From NCBI RefSeq assembly GCF_014195485.1, contig NZ_JACIBU010000001.1, positions 2,232,001 through 2,296,000 of the forward strand: a stretch of 64,000 nucleotides of DNA, given 5' to 3'. The position numbers and the translations under genes were made by a program. A model generated the notes under the pieces. That model was given only the letters and a program-made list of their open reading frames with translations. It searched no databases and was not told the DNA's origin. Positions 10,018 to 18,846 of the stretch are shown here, piece after piece (the stretch's first letter is position 1; every line of letters starts with the position of its first letter). The DNA is from Modestobacter versicolor (lineage in GTDB: Bacteria; Actinomycetota; Actinomycetes; Mycobacteriales; Geodermatophilaceae).

Positions 10018-10092
10018 CCTCCCTGGCCGTCACCGTCCCGCCGTCCGCGGGGTGGCGTCGTGTTGCTTTCTCCAACTCAGCGTCCGCCGGTG

Positions 10093-10121
10093 CTCAAGGA
10101 GTTCGCGCAGCGCGCCGACCT
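10093..10121 (+). promoter_or_regulatory. Sigma-28-type promoter upstream of NlpC/P60 hydrolase
   Basis: CTCAAG (10093-10098), exactly 15 nt, then GCCGACCT (10114-10121). The first element is identical to that of the second flagellin promoter at 58902, with the same spacing and the same GCCG core. Placement about 54 bp before the ATG is suitable. Flagellar sigma control of this wall hydrolase is an inference. Confidence 0.5.
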
Positions 10122-10130
10122 AGTGGTCGG

Positions 10131-10148
10131 GTCACCCGATCGGGTGAC
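10131..10148. promoter_or_regulatory. Perfect 18-bp palindrome in the NlpC/P60 leader
   Basis: GTCACCCGA and its exact complement TCGGGTGAC abut with no spacer, just downstream of the predicted transcription start. It could be an operator or form a leader hairpin. No regulator can be named. Confidence 0.45.
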
Positions 10149-10174
10149 TGTCCAGCGGAAGGGACGCAGCGGAG

Positions 10175-11464
10175 ATGGGCACCCAGGCAACCACCCGGCG
10201 GCAGGCCGCCGACCGGAGCACACGCCGGCTGGCCGGGCTCGTGGCGGCCGCCGCGGTCTGCCTCGTCGCGGTGCCGGCGACCGCCGCCGCGGCCCCGACC
10301 AGCCCGAGCGACACCCAGATCAGCCAGGCCCAGCAGGCGCAGGCCGACGCCGCCGCGCAGGTCGGCGCCATCTCCGCAGCCCTCGCCGACGCCCAGGTGC
10401 AGGTGGACGCTGCCCGTGCCCGGTCGGCGATCGCGCTGGACGCCTTCCAGGGCAAGCAGGCCGAGCACGAGGCGGCGCAGGTCGCCGCCCAGGCGGCCGC
10501 CGCCGCTGCGGAGCAGGCCCGCGCCGACCTGGCCGACGCCCGCGCCGACATCGCCGCCTTCGCCCGGCAGAGCTACCTGCAGGGCAGCACGTCCCCCACG
10601 CTCGAGGCGCTGATGACCGCCGACGGCCCAGCCCAGATGGTCGAGCGGGCCGCGCTGCTCGAGGCCGCCGGGTCGCACCAGGGCGACGTCGTCGTCCAGG
10701 TCACCGCCGCCGAGCAGTCGGCCACCGCCGCCGACGCGGCCGCGCAGACCGCCCTCGGTCAGGCAGCGGCGCTGGAGCAGGAGGCCGCGGACGCCCTCGC
10801 CGCCGCCGAGGCCCTCGAGGTCAGCGCCCGCTCGCTCGCCGCCGGGCTGGCCGGCCAGCAGGCCGCGATGCAGCAGCAGCTCCAGCAGGCCCAGCAGGCG
10901 CTGCTCGGCCTGGAGGGCGCCCGCGCGGCCGCCCAGCAGTACGCAACCCAGCAGTACACCGCGCAGCAGGCGGCCGCCTCCCGCGCGGCCACCGCCCAGC
11001 ACCCGGTCACCTCCGGGTCGGCCGGCACCGCGACCACCGCGGGCGCCGGTCAGGCCTCCGCGGTGGAGACCGCCATCGCCGCGGCCCGCGAGCACCTCGG
11101 CACCATCTACGCCTGGGGCGGCGGCTCGCTGAGCGGGCCCAGCGTCGGCTGGGGCGTCGACGCCGGCATCGTCGGCTTCGACTGCTCCGGGCTGACCCGC
11201 TACGCCTACGCCCAGGCCGGCATCTCGATCCCCCGCAACAGCAGCGCGCAGTACTCGGCGCTGCCCAAGGTGTCCCGTACCGACCTGGAGCGCGGTGACC
11301 TGGTCTTCTGGGCCACCGACACGAGCCGCCCCTCGACCATCCACCACGTCGCGATCTACCTGGGCAACGGGCAGATCCTGGAGGCGCCGCAGAGCGGCTC
11401 GGTCATCCGGGTCACGTCGATGCGGTGGAGCGGCTTCATCGGCGGGGCGCGCCCCAGCGCCTGA
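10175..11464 (+). CDS. Secreted NlpC/P60 peptidoglycan hydrolase with coiled-coil domain
   Basis: A 429-aa exported protein. A basic N-terminus and hydrophobic stretch ending ATAAAAPT form a signal peptide (about residues 1-45). An Ala/Gln/Glu-rich coiled coil fills about residues 48-280. The C-terminal NlpC/P60 domain carries the catalytic Cys in FDCSGLTRY (about residue 337), PRNSSAQ, GDLVFW and the catalytic His in HHVAIYLGNG. The layout resembles RipA-type D,L-endopeptidases used in cell separation. A sigma-28-like promoter and an 18-bp palindrome lie upstream. It ends at copy 2 of the dispersed stem-loop repeat. Confidence 0.93.
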   Translation: MGTQATTRRQAADRSTRRLAGLVAAAAVCLVAVPATAAAAPTSPSDTQISQAQQAQADAAAQVGAISAALADAQVQVDAARARSAIALDAFQGKQAEHEAAQVAAQAAAAAAEQARADLADARADIAAFARQSYLQGSTSPTLEALMTADGPAQMVERAALLEAAGSHQGDVVVQVTAAEQSATAADAAAQTALGQAAALEQEAADALAAAEALEVSARSLAAGLAGQQAAMQQQLQQAQQALLGLEGARAAAQQYATQQYTAQQAAASRAATAQHPVTSGSAGTATTAGAGQASAVETAIAAAREHLGTIYAWGGGSLSGPSVGWGVDAGIVGFDCSGLTRYAYAQAGISIPRNSSAQYSALPKVSRTDLERGDLVFWATDTSRPSTIHHVAIYLGNGQILEAPQSGSVIRVTSMRWSGFIGGARPSA

Positions 11465-11522
11465 CGAAGGACCCTCCTGCCCCCCACGCCTCGCGAGCTC
11501 GGCGCGGGCCCCTGCAGGAGGG
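11463..11522 (+). repeat. Dispersed stem-loop repeat, copy 2 (3' of NlpC/P60 gene)
   Basis: Begins on the stop codon with GACGAAGGACC. Outer arms CCCTCCTGC (11472-11480) and GCAGGAGGG (11514-11522) pair over 9 bp. Relative to the other copies, base changes in one arm are matched in the other. It lies in the short gap between convergent genes and ends five bases before the next stop codon. Confidence 0.8.
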
Positions 11523-11526
11523 CCGA

Positions 11527-12516
11527 TCAGGCCGCGACGGACTCCAGCGCCTCGGCGGTCAGGGTGACCGAGCGCAGCCGGCCCTCGGTGGTCGGCGACT
11601 GGTGGGCGACGATCAGCTCGTCGGCGTCCGCCTGCTGGCGGAAGCGCTCCAGGAAGTCGGCCACCTGGTGCGGCGTGCCGACGGCGGTGTGGGTCAGCAT
11701 CGAGTGGACGTGGTGCCCGGCGCCCTGCTGCAGCAGCAGGTCGGCCTCGGCGTCGGTGAACGCCTGACCGCGGCCGAACAGCCCGACGGCCAGGTTCCGG
11801 CGCACCGCCTGCAGGGCCTCCTTCGCGGCCCCCTCGGTGTCGGCAGCGACGACGTTGACCCCGGCGATGACGTGGGGGGCGTCGAGCTCGGCGGAGGGCT
11901 TGAACTCCCGCCGGTAGGTGGCGACGGCGGACTCCAGGGCCTGCGGGGCGAAGTGGCTGGCGAACGCGTAGGGCAGCCCCAGCGCGGCGGCCAGGTGGGC
12001 ACCGAAGAGCGACGAGCCCAGGATGTACAGCGGGACCCGGGAGCCCTTGCCGGGGATCGCGTCGACGCCGGGCACCCGCGACTCACCGGCCAGGTAGGCC
12101 TGCAGCTCCAGCACGTCCTGCGGGAAGGACTCAGCCGAGCCCGGGTCGCGGCGCAGGGCGTACATCGTGTTCTGGTCCGAGCCGGGCGCGCGGCCCAGGC
12201 CCAGGTCGATCCGCCCGGGGTACATCGCGTCCAGGGTGCCGAACTGCTCGGCGATCGTCAGCGGCGAGTGGTTGGGCAGCATGACCCCGCCGGCACCCAG
12301 CCGGATGGACGACGTCTGCGCTCCCACGTGCGAGATCAGCACGCTGGTCGCCGAGGAGGCGATGGTCGGCATGTTGTGGTGCTCGGCGTACCAGACGCGG
12401 CGGTAGCCGTGCTCCTCCGCCCGCTGGGCGAGGGCGACGCTGGCCGCGATGCTGCTGCTGACGGTCTCCCCGCGGGCGATCGGGGCGAGGTCGAGGACGG
12501 ACAGCGGGATGCGCAT
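11527..12516 (-). CDS. LLM-class flavin-dependent oxidoreductase (luciferase-like)
   Basis: A 329-aa TIM-barrel flavoprotein of the bacterial luciferase-like family. It starts [13 protein letters not shown] at ATG 12516 and shows the typical [11 protein letters not shown] and [17 protein letters not shown] segments and the [11 protein letters not shown] loop. The sequence resembles the MsnO8/YhbW subgroup, whose substrates are mostly unknown; reduced FMN would come from a separate reductase. An upstream extension to 12567 has no family match and is rejected. It is a single gene on its strand. Confidence 0.9.
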   Translation of the reverse strand: MRIPLSVLDLAPIARGETVSSSIAASVALAQRAEEHGYRRVWYAEHHNMPTIASSATSVLISHVGAQTSSIRLGAGGVMLPNHSPLTIAEQFGTLDAMYPGRIDLGLGRAPGSDQNTMYALRRDPGSAESFPQDVLELQAYLAGESRVPGVDAIPGKGSRVPLYILGSSLFGAHLAAALGLPYAFASHFAPQALESAVATYRREFKPSAELDAPHVIAGVNVVAADTEGAAKEALQAVRRNLAVGLFGRGQAFTDAEADLLLQQGAGHHVHSMLTHTAVGTPHQVADFLERFRQQADADELIVAHQSPTTEGRLRSVTLTAEALESVAA

Positions 12517-12663
12517 GGAGGGGCCTTCCGGGTCGGTTGTCCAGGGCAACGCGCAGCGGCGGGCCACGCTTCCCGCTGCCCCGGTACGGCAGCTCTCGAC
12601 GACGCGTGCCCGTGGTCGCGCGCCTCACCGCCGGTGCGCGGACGGCCGCATACAGTCCCGCCC

Positions 12664-12999
12664 GTGCCCGACCCGGAGATGACCGCGCTGGCCGGGGAGC
12701 CGTTGCCGGTCGAGTTCAGCCACGGCGACGTCTGGCACCCCGCCGTCCTGCTGGGCTGGCGGCACGCGGCCGACGGGACGTGCCAGCTGCGACTGCAGTT
12801 CGTCGTCGGCGGGCTCCGCCGGACCGCCTGGGTGCCGCTCCCCGACGCCCGGCTGCCCCGACCGGTCGGCCCGGTGCGGGCTCCCCGCCGGTCGACGGCG
12901 CCGCGCACCCGCCCGGACCTGCTGCTCCCGGACCGGGACCGGCCGCTCCCCTCGGTGCCGCGGCCGCGCGCCCACGACGACGACCTCAGCTGGGTCTGA
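12664..12999 (+). CDS. Hypothetical protein, 111 aa
   Basis: A small protein starting VPDPEMTALAGEPLPVEF. It has a beta-rich core (VEFSHGDVWHPAVLLGWRH, CQLRLQFVVGGL, AWVPLPDARL) followed by a proline/arginine-rich tail ending DDDLSWV. The core looks like a small SH3-like or Tudor-like barrel, but I do not recognise a family. GTG at 12664 is used; ATG at 12679 is possible. No membrane segment is seen. Confidence 0.6.
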   Translation: MPDPEMTALAGEPLPVEFSHGDVWHPAVLLGWRHAADGTCQLRLQFVVGGLRRTAWVPLPDARLPRPVGPVRAPRRSTAPRTRPDLLLPDRDRPLPSVPRPRAHDDDLSWV

Positions 13000-13027
13000 C
13001 TCCCTTCCGGAACCCTCCCGGGCGTGA

Positions 13028-13471
<444 letters not shown>

Positions 13472-13495
13472 CCTCCGGGTCGGCCTGGGGAGAGC

Positions 13496-14587
13496 TCAGC
13501 GCGCCGCTGCGGCCAGGCTGCCCTTCCGCTGCGCGCGGACCCGGTTGTCCAGCGCGCGGGACCAGGCACCCACCCAGCGCTCGGCGGTGTGCTCGGTCAG
13601 GTGACCGGCCAGCACCTTCTCCCGGGCGGCCGCCGCGACCTCGCGGCGGCGGTCGACGTCGGTGACCCCGGTGGCGATGAACTTGGCCCAGTCCTTGGGC
13701 GCGCGGGCCGGCATCCCCAGGCCCAGCCGCTCGTACTCGTCGGTGCGCGCCCGCACCGAGTAGACGCCGCGCGCCGCGTACTCCAGCGGCTTCAGCCAGC
13801 TCTTGCAGGTGTTGAACCGGTCGATCCGGAGCGGGGCGATCCCGACGTCGAACACCTCGCCGATCGCCGTCAGGTAGCCGTCGACGTCGTGGATGAACGG
13901 GATCTCGGTGGGCTCCTCGGACAGCCGCAGCCGCTCCCGGGCGTCCCACTTCTCCCCGATCACCACGAACTCGCTGCGGCCGCGGGTGCGGTCGAGCGCC
14001 TGCTGCAGGCCCGAGCCCATCTCCTGCAGGTCGTAGGGGTGCCCGAGCACGTTGCCGGTCCACCCGACCCGCACCACCTCCGGCTCCCGCTCGTAGGCGG
14101 GCGGCAGCTCCGCGATCCGGCGCGGGATCGCGTTCGGGACGACGACGCCCCGCCCGTGCGGCGCGTACTCCTCGAGCAGCGCCGGCGTGGTGGCCACCAC
14201 CAGGTCGGCCTCCAGGGCGCAGGCCAGCGCCAGCTTGCCCAGCCCGGCCCCGACCAGGGCCTTGTGCGCCATGTGGCCGTACGGGACGCCGGACAGCAGG
14301 TCGTCGATCTCGACGACGACGGCCACGCCCTGCGCCTGCAGCACCCGGATGCACTGGAGCATCTGCAGCGTCCTGGGCAGCTGCAGCACGACGACGTCAG
14401 CACCCTGGGCGTCGACGGCGACGACCTCGGGCTCGGCGTCGGGCACCGGCGGCCGCATCGTCGTCGCCAGGCCCCGGCTGATCGTCACCGTGACGTCGGC
14501 ACCGGACTCGCCCACGGCGCGGACCGGCTCGACGACGCGGTGGTAGTCCTGGGCCTTCTGGCCGGCGTTCATGATGAGCACGTGCAT
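13496..14587 (-). CDS. Glycosyltransferase, GT-B fold
   Basis: A ~363-aa protein starting MHVLIMNAGQKAQDYHRV. It has two Rossmann-like halves: an N-terminal domain with VVVEIDDLLSGVPYGH, and a C-terminal domain with VGWTGNVLGHPYDL and DVGIAPLRIDRFNTCKSW. The latter, continuing into KPLEYAARG, is the usual donor-sugar-binding segment of family 1/4-like glycosyltransferases. No signal peptide. Acceptor and sugar are unknown; it may take part in surface polysaccharide or glycoprotein synthesis. The ATG at 14587 is chosen; upstream residues in the same frame are low complexity. Confidence 0.85.
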   Translation of the reverse strand: MHVLIMNAGQKAQDYHRVVEPVRAVGESGADVTVTISRGLATTMRPPVPDAEPEVVAVDAQGADVVVLQLPRTLQMLQCIRVLQAQGVAVVVEIDDLLSGVPYGHMAHKALVGAGLGKLALACALEADLVVATTPALLEEYAPHGRGVVVPNAIPRRIAELPPAYEREPEVVRVGWTGNVLGHPYDLQEMGSGLQQALDRTRGRSEFVVIGEKWDARERLRLSEEPTEIPFIHDVDGYLTAIGEVFDVGIAPLRIDRFNTCKSWLKPLEYAARGVYSVRARTDEYERLGLGMPARAPKDWAKFIATGVTDVDRRREVAAAAREKVLAGHLTEHTAERWVGAWSRALDNRVRAQRKGSLAAAAR

Positions 14588-14731
14588 GGCTGTGGTGGCC
14601 TTTCGCGACTGCGCACCGCGATCCGGCGCCGCTGGCAGAGCTGGACCGGGCGGCCGACCGACGGAGACGAGGGACGTCCCCCTCACCATCGGCAGCTGTG
14701 AGCCCGGACCTGCCCCCCAGCCGCCGCTAGC

Positions 14732-15352
14732 TCACCGGCTCTGCAGCGCGTCGAGCGCGACGGCCATCGACGCCGCGACGCGGAAGTCCAGCCGCGGGTC
14801 GGGGACCGTCACGGTGTACCGGTCGCGGATGGCCTTCTGCCGCTCGCTGGTCAGCACCGGCTGCCCGGAGGCCTTGTCGGCGAAGTCGAAGTGGAAGACG
14901 AAGGGCACCCAGACGTCGCCGAGGTACGGGATCAGGTTCCACACCCGGCGCAGGACGGCGATGAAGAGGCGGCGCTCCTTGCCGACGGCCTCCAGCCCGG
15001 GAGCCGAGAGGTTCCAGGTCGACCGGAGCAGGCTGGCGCCGAACTCCTTCTTGAACATGCCCAGCGGCGTGCCGTGCTCGTCGAGGACGTCGTGCTCGGC
15101 GCTCACGTCCAGCCGCTGCCGCGCCTTGAAGGAGAAGACCTGCCGCGTCTTCGACTCGTCGGTGAAGAAGACGACCTCCTCCTTCAGCTTCATCCGCTTC
15201 TGCTCGGCGAAGGCGAGCAGCTGCCCCTCGGAGCCGTCGGGGTTGGCGGCGTAGACCTCGTAGCGGTTGACCATCACCGTGATCCGCTGCTTGACGAAGA
15301 ACCGCGGCACCACCATCGGGGCGGGCGGCGGGAAGGAGGAGGGGTCGGTCAC
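14732..15352 (-). CDS. LURP-one-related / scramblase-like protein
   Basis: A ~206-aa protein with a Tubby-like beta-barrel signature as in LURP-one and phospholipid scramblase relatives: FFVKQRITVMVNRYEVY, LLAFAEQKRMKLKEEVVFF, SFKARQRLDVSAEHDVLD and GMFKKEFGASLLRSTW. A basic segment and the hydrophobic stretch LIPYLGDVWVPFVFHFDF follow. Function in bacteria is unknown; membrane association is possible. GTG at 15352 has GGGAG about 8 nt upstream and is preferred to an ATG at 15403. Confidence 0.72.
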   Translation of the reverse strand: MTDPSSFPPPAPMVVPRFFVKQRITVMVNRYEVYAANPDGSEGQLLAFAEQKRMKLKEEVVFFTDESKTRQVFSFKARQRLDVSAEHDVLDEHGTPLGMFKKEFGASLLRSTWNLSAPGLEAVGKERRLFIAVLRRVWNLIPYLGDVWVPFVFHFDFADKASGQPVLTSERQKAIRDRYTVTVPDPRLDFRVAASMAVALDALQSR

Positions 15353-15478
15353 GGCTGTGCTCCCGTACTCGTCGGACGCTGCGGAGCGCCCATCCTGTCG
15401 CATCGCGGGGCCTGCGCCGCCCGCACGGTCCTGGGGACCGCTCAGCGGGCGTCGCAGTGGGTGACGTCTGCTGCCCCG

Positions 15479-15676
15479 CTACCGCTGCTGGCGGCGGGCG
15501 ATGAGGACGAGGCTGCCGACCAGCACGACGAGCGGCGCCCAGGACGGCAGGTTGAACGGGCCGATGACGACCGCCACCAGGAAGAGTGCGAGCTGGAAGA
15601 GGAGCCAGAAGGCCACCGCGACCCCGATCCAGAAGAGCAGCGGCCGCTCGGTCCTCAGCTGGCGCAGGTAGTCCAT
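15479..15676 (-). CDS. Small membrane protein, 65 aa
   Basis: Starts MDYLRQLRTERPLLFW with GAGGAG 6 nt before the ATG. Two hydrophobic segments (FWIGVAVAFWLLFQLALFLV and APLVVLVGSLVLIA) predict two membrane helices, with a basic C-terminus RRQQR. No recognised domain. The neighbours on each side (scramblase-like protein and ychF) do not suggest a role. Confidence 0.7.
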   Translation of the reverse strand: MDYLRQLRTERPLLFWIGVAVAFWLLFQLALFLVAVVIGPFNLPSWAPLVVLVGSLVLIARRQQR

Positions 15677-15788
15677 GGCGTCTCCTCGGTCGTGCGGTCT
15701 CGATCAGCGGCCCGGTTCCCGGGTCGTCGGGCTCATCGGCAGTCGACGACCGTTCCTGGAGTGCAGTGTCCCCTCGCCCGCGCGCGGG

Positions 15789-16862
15789 TCAGACGTTGAA
15801 GCGGAACTCCACGACGTCGCCGTCCTGCATGACGTACTCCTTGCCCTCGATGCGCACCCAGCCCTTGGTCTTGGCCGCGGCCATCGACCCGGCCTCCATC
15901 AGCTGGTCGAAGCCGACGATCTCGGCCTTGATGAAGCCGCGCTGGAAGTCGGTGTGGATGACCCCGGCGGCCTCCGGCGCGGTGGCGCCGACCGGGATGG
16001 TCCAGGCCCGGGACTCCTTGGGGCCGGCGGTCAGGTACGTCTGCAGGCCCAGGGTGCGGAACCCCACCTGGGCGAGCTGGTCCAGGCCCGGCTCGTCCTG
16101 ACCGATCGAGGCGAGCAGCTCAGCGGCCTCCTCGGCGGGCAGCTCGATCAGCTCGGACTCGGTCTGCGCGTCGAGGAAGATCGCCTCGGCCGGCGCGACC
16201 AGCGCGCGGAGCTCGTCCAGCTGCGCGGTGTTGGCCAGCTCGTCGGCGTCGACGTTGAAGACGTAGAGGAACGGCTTGGTCGTCAGCAGCGTCAGCTCGC
16301 GCAGCGGCTCCGGGTCGACGCCGGCGGCGAACAGCGTCTTCCCGGTGTTCAGCACCTCCTGCGCGGCGACGGCGGCGTCGTGCAGGACCTTGCGGTCCTT
16401 GTCCTTGCGCGACTCCTTCTCCAGCCGCGGGATCGCCTTCTCCAGCGTCTGCATGTCCGCGAGCACGAGCTCGGTGTTGATCGTCTCGATGTCGTCGGCC
16501 GGGTCGACCTTGCCCTCGACGTGGACGACGTCGGGGTCGGTGAACACCCGGATCACCTGGCAGATCGCGTCGCTCTCCCGGATGTTGGCCAGGAACTTGT
16601 TGCCCAGCCCCTGCCCCTCGGAGGCGCCGCGCACGATGCCGGCGATGTCGACGAAGGACACCGTGGCCGGGATGATCTTCTGCGAGCCGAAGACCTCGGC
16701 GAGCCTCGCCAGCCGTGGGTCGGGCACGCCCACCACGCCGACGTTGGGCTCGATCGTGGCGAACGGGTAGTTCGCGGCGAGCACGTCGTTCTTGGTCAGG
16801 GCGTTGAAGAGCGTCGACTTGCCGACGTTGGGCAGGCCGACGATCCCGATGGTGAGACTCAC
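15789..16862 (-). CDS. ychF: Redox-regulated ATPase YchF (Obg-family)
   Basis: A 357-aa P-loop NTPase close to the normal family length. G1 is [16 protein letters not shown]3 is [19 protein letters not shown], and the G4 position carries NVDADE in place of the GTPase NKxD, which explains the ATP preference known for YchF/OLA1. A coiled-coil insert and a C-terminal TGS domain follow ([21 protein letters not shown] to [16 protein letters not shown]). The protein binds ribosomes and influences stress responses in E. coli. GTG start at 16862. Confidence 0.97.
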   Translation of the reverse strand: MSLTIGIVGLPNVGKSTLFNALTKNDVLAANYPFATIEPNVGVVGVPDPRLARLAEVFGSQKIIPATVSFVDIAGIVRGASEGQGLGNKFLANIRESDAICQVIRVFTDPDVVHVEGKVDPADDIETINTELVLADMQTLEKAIPRLEKESRKDKDRKVLHDAAVAAQEVLNTGKTLFAAGVDPEPLRELTLLTTKPFLYVFNVDADELANTAQLDELRALVAPAEAIFLDAQTESELIELPAEEAAELLASIGQDEPGLDQLAQVGFRTLGLQTYLTAGPKESRAWTIPVGATAPEAAGVIHTDFQRGFIKAEIVGFDQLMEAGSMAAAKTKGWVRIEGKEYVMQDGDVVEFRFNV

Positions 16863-16890
16863 GGGAGACCAGCTTACGGGCGGCCGCCCG

Positions 16891-18093
16891 CTAGAGCGGT
16901 GGGCCGATCAGGATCTCGGTGCCGTCGGGCCGCCAGGTGCGCCACCGCCCGCCGGGATCTCGTTCGATGCGGAACCCGTGGTGGACCTTGGTGTGGTGGC
17001 GCTCGCAGAGCAGCGCTGAGTTGTGCAGCGAGGTGTCGCCGCCGTGCAGCCAGTGCACGAGGTGGTGGACGTCGCACCAGTGCGTGGGGGCGGTGCAGCC
17101 GGTGAACACGCAGTGCCCGTCGCGCTGCTCGACCGCCCGCCGGATGTGTGCGGGCACCACCCGGTGGGTGCGGCCGACGTCGAGTGGGAGCCCGTCGGGG
17201 CCCATCACGATCCGGGAGACGGTGCCGTCGCAGGCCAGCCAGCGGGCGCGGGCGGCAGAGATGCGTGCCCCGAACCCGGTCGCGGCCGCACCGGGGCCGG
17301 TGGTGGAGGTGTCGGCGAGGTCGTCGGCGTCGATGGTGACCACCACGTGCGGCTTCACCGTCCGCAGCGTCGGCAGGGTGCCGGCGGCCAGTTGGTTGTC
17401 GCACAGCTGGACGAGGGCGTCGGCGTTCTGCTGGCCGCGGGTCCGGGCGTCACCCTTCGGGCGGGAGGCCTGCACGATCGACTCGATCGCCGCCTGGACC
17501 TTCTCTCCACCGACCGCGTCCAGGTCGAACCGGCCGGTCACCGACCCGTCGGCGTGCCGGGCGATCGACAACCGCCGGCCCTCGGTCGGGTCCGGTTCGG
17601 GACCGTCGGGGTCGAGGGCGGCCGCGAAGGCCTGCACCGCGGTCTTCAGCACGTCGTGCGGTGCCTCGACCGCGATCGCGGTCCACGCCTGGTCGAACGG
17701 CGCCAGGTCGATGCCCTGCTGTTCGGCCCGCGCGACCTCGCCCGGGCCGACCGTGCGTGCGACGACGTCCACCTGATCGGCGGTGACCCCGCCGTCGGCG
17801 AACCCGGCCGCCAGTGCCGGGAATTGCTCCAGCGCCCGCCCTGACCGCACCACCTGGGACGCCTCCGCCGGCGCCAGCCGGGCGTGCCCGATCAGCCACG
17901 ACCGCATGCTCTTGAGTCCGTCGTGCTCGGCCGCCTGGCGGACATCGGCATGCCGCACCGTGCGGGTCAGTTCTGCAGTCGCTTGGTTCACGACCGCCAC
18001 CAGCAACGCAACCCGCTCGAGCACCTCACCGTCCGCCAGCTCGCCCAGGTCGTCGCCGGCCAGCGCGTCCAGGACCGACCGCAGCTCGCTCAC
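16891..18093 (-). CDS. DUF222 / HNH endonuclease signature protein
   Basis: A 400-aa member of the actinobacterial DUF222 (13E12 repeat) family. The N-terminal alpha-helical DUF222 domain (about 1-280) precedes an HNH nuclease domain with the ligands in RDGHCVFTGC, HWCDVHHLVHW and NSALLCERHH. Such proteins are multicopy in actinobacteria and sometimes reside within repetitive or mobile segments; activity and role are poorly known. GTG start at 18093 with GGGAGG upstream. No flanking repeats, transposase or inverted ends were seen here, so mobility of this copy is not supported. Confidence 0.93.
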   Translation of the reverse strand: MSELRSVLDALAGDDLGELADGEVLERVALLVAVVNQATAELTRTVRHADVRQAAEHDGLKSMRSWLIGHARLAPAEASQVVRSGRALEQFPALAAGFADGGVTADQVDVVARTVGPGEVARAEQQGIDLAPFDQAWTAIAVEAPHDVLKTAVQAFAAALDPDGPEPDPTEGRRLSIARHADGSVTGRFDLDAVGGEKVQAAIESIVQASRPKGDARTRGQQNADALVQLCDNQLAAGTLPTLRTVKPHVVVTIDADDLADTSTTGPGAAATGFGARISAARARWLACDGTVSRIVMGPDGLPLDVGRTHRVVPAHIRRAVEQRDGHCVFTGCTAPTHWCDVHHLVHWLHGGDTSLHNSALLCERHHTKVHHGFRIERDPGGRWRTWRPDGTEILIGPPL

Positions 18094-18207
18094 AACACCT
18101 CCCGACCGACTCGAACACCTGTACGAAGTCTAGCCGAACAGGAGCGCCACAACCACCCATATCCGCAGGTCAGGCGCCTGTCCACAGATGCGAGAAGGGC
18201 CTTGACC

Positions 18208-18846
18208 TCAGCCGGCGGAGCCCGGGCCGGGGAGAAGCCCGCGTTCGACCGCCACCAGCACCGCGCGGGTCCGGTCGTCGACGCCGAGCTTGGCGAACAC
18301 CCGCAGCAGGTGGGTCTTCACCGTCGCCTCGCCGATGAACAGCTCCCGGCCGATCTCGGCGTTGGTCAGCCCGCGCGCCACCCCGCCGAGCACCTGCAGC
18401 TCGCGCGCCGTCGGCGCCTCCACCGCCGGCGCCCGCATCCGGGACACCAGCCGCGCCGCGACCGGGGGCGCGAGCACGGTCTCCCCGCGCGCGGCGGCCC
18501 GCACCGCGTCGGCCAGCTGCGGCAGCGGGGTGTCCTTCAGCAGGTAGCCGGTCGCGCCGGCCTCCACGGCCCGCACGATGTCGGCGTCCGTGTCGTAGGT
18601 GGTCAGCACCAGCACCCGGACGCCGGGGTGTGCGGCAGCGATCCGGCCGGTCGCCGTCACGCCGTCCATCCGGGGCATCCGCAGGTCCATCAGGACGACG
18701 TCCGGCGAGTGCTCGGCCACCGCCGCCAGCGCCTCGAGCCCGTCGGCGGCCTCCGCGACGACGTCGATGTCCGGCTGGGCGGCCAGCCAGCCGACCAGCC
18801 CACCGCGCACCACCGGGTGGTCGTCCACCACGAGCACCCGGGTCAT
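18208..18846 (-). CDS. NarL/LuxR-type response regulator
   Basis: A 212-aa two-component regulator. The receiver domain starts MTRVLVVDDHPVVRGGL, with the phosphoacceptor Asp in VVLMDLRMPRMDG and the conserved Lys in GYLLKDTPL. The C-terminal LuxR helix-turn-helix is TARELQVLGGVARGLTNAEI to ATVKTHLLRVFAKLGV. ATG overlaps the histidine kinase stop by 4 bp. It is the last gene of a run containing an ABC-2 exporter and its sensor kinase, so it probably responds to an envelope or antimicrobial signal and may control the exporter. Confidence 0.95.
   Translation of the reverse strand: MTRVLVVDDHPVVRGGLVGWLAAQPDIDVVAEAADGLEALAAVAEHSPDVVLMDLRMPRMDGVTATGRIAAAHPGVRVLVLTTYDTDADIVRAVEAGATGYLLKDTPLPQLADAVRAAARGETVLAPPVAARLVSRMRAPAVEAPTARELQVLGGVARGLTNAEIGRELFIGEATVKTHLLRVFAKLGVDDRTRAVLVAVERGLLPGPGSAG

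Noticed and set aside
16891-18093. DUF222/HNH gene as part of an active mobile element
   Set aside because: No inverted ends, target duplication, transposase or intron features were seen around it; it lies between ordinary genes.
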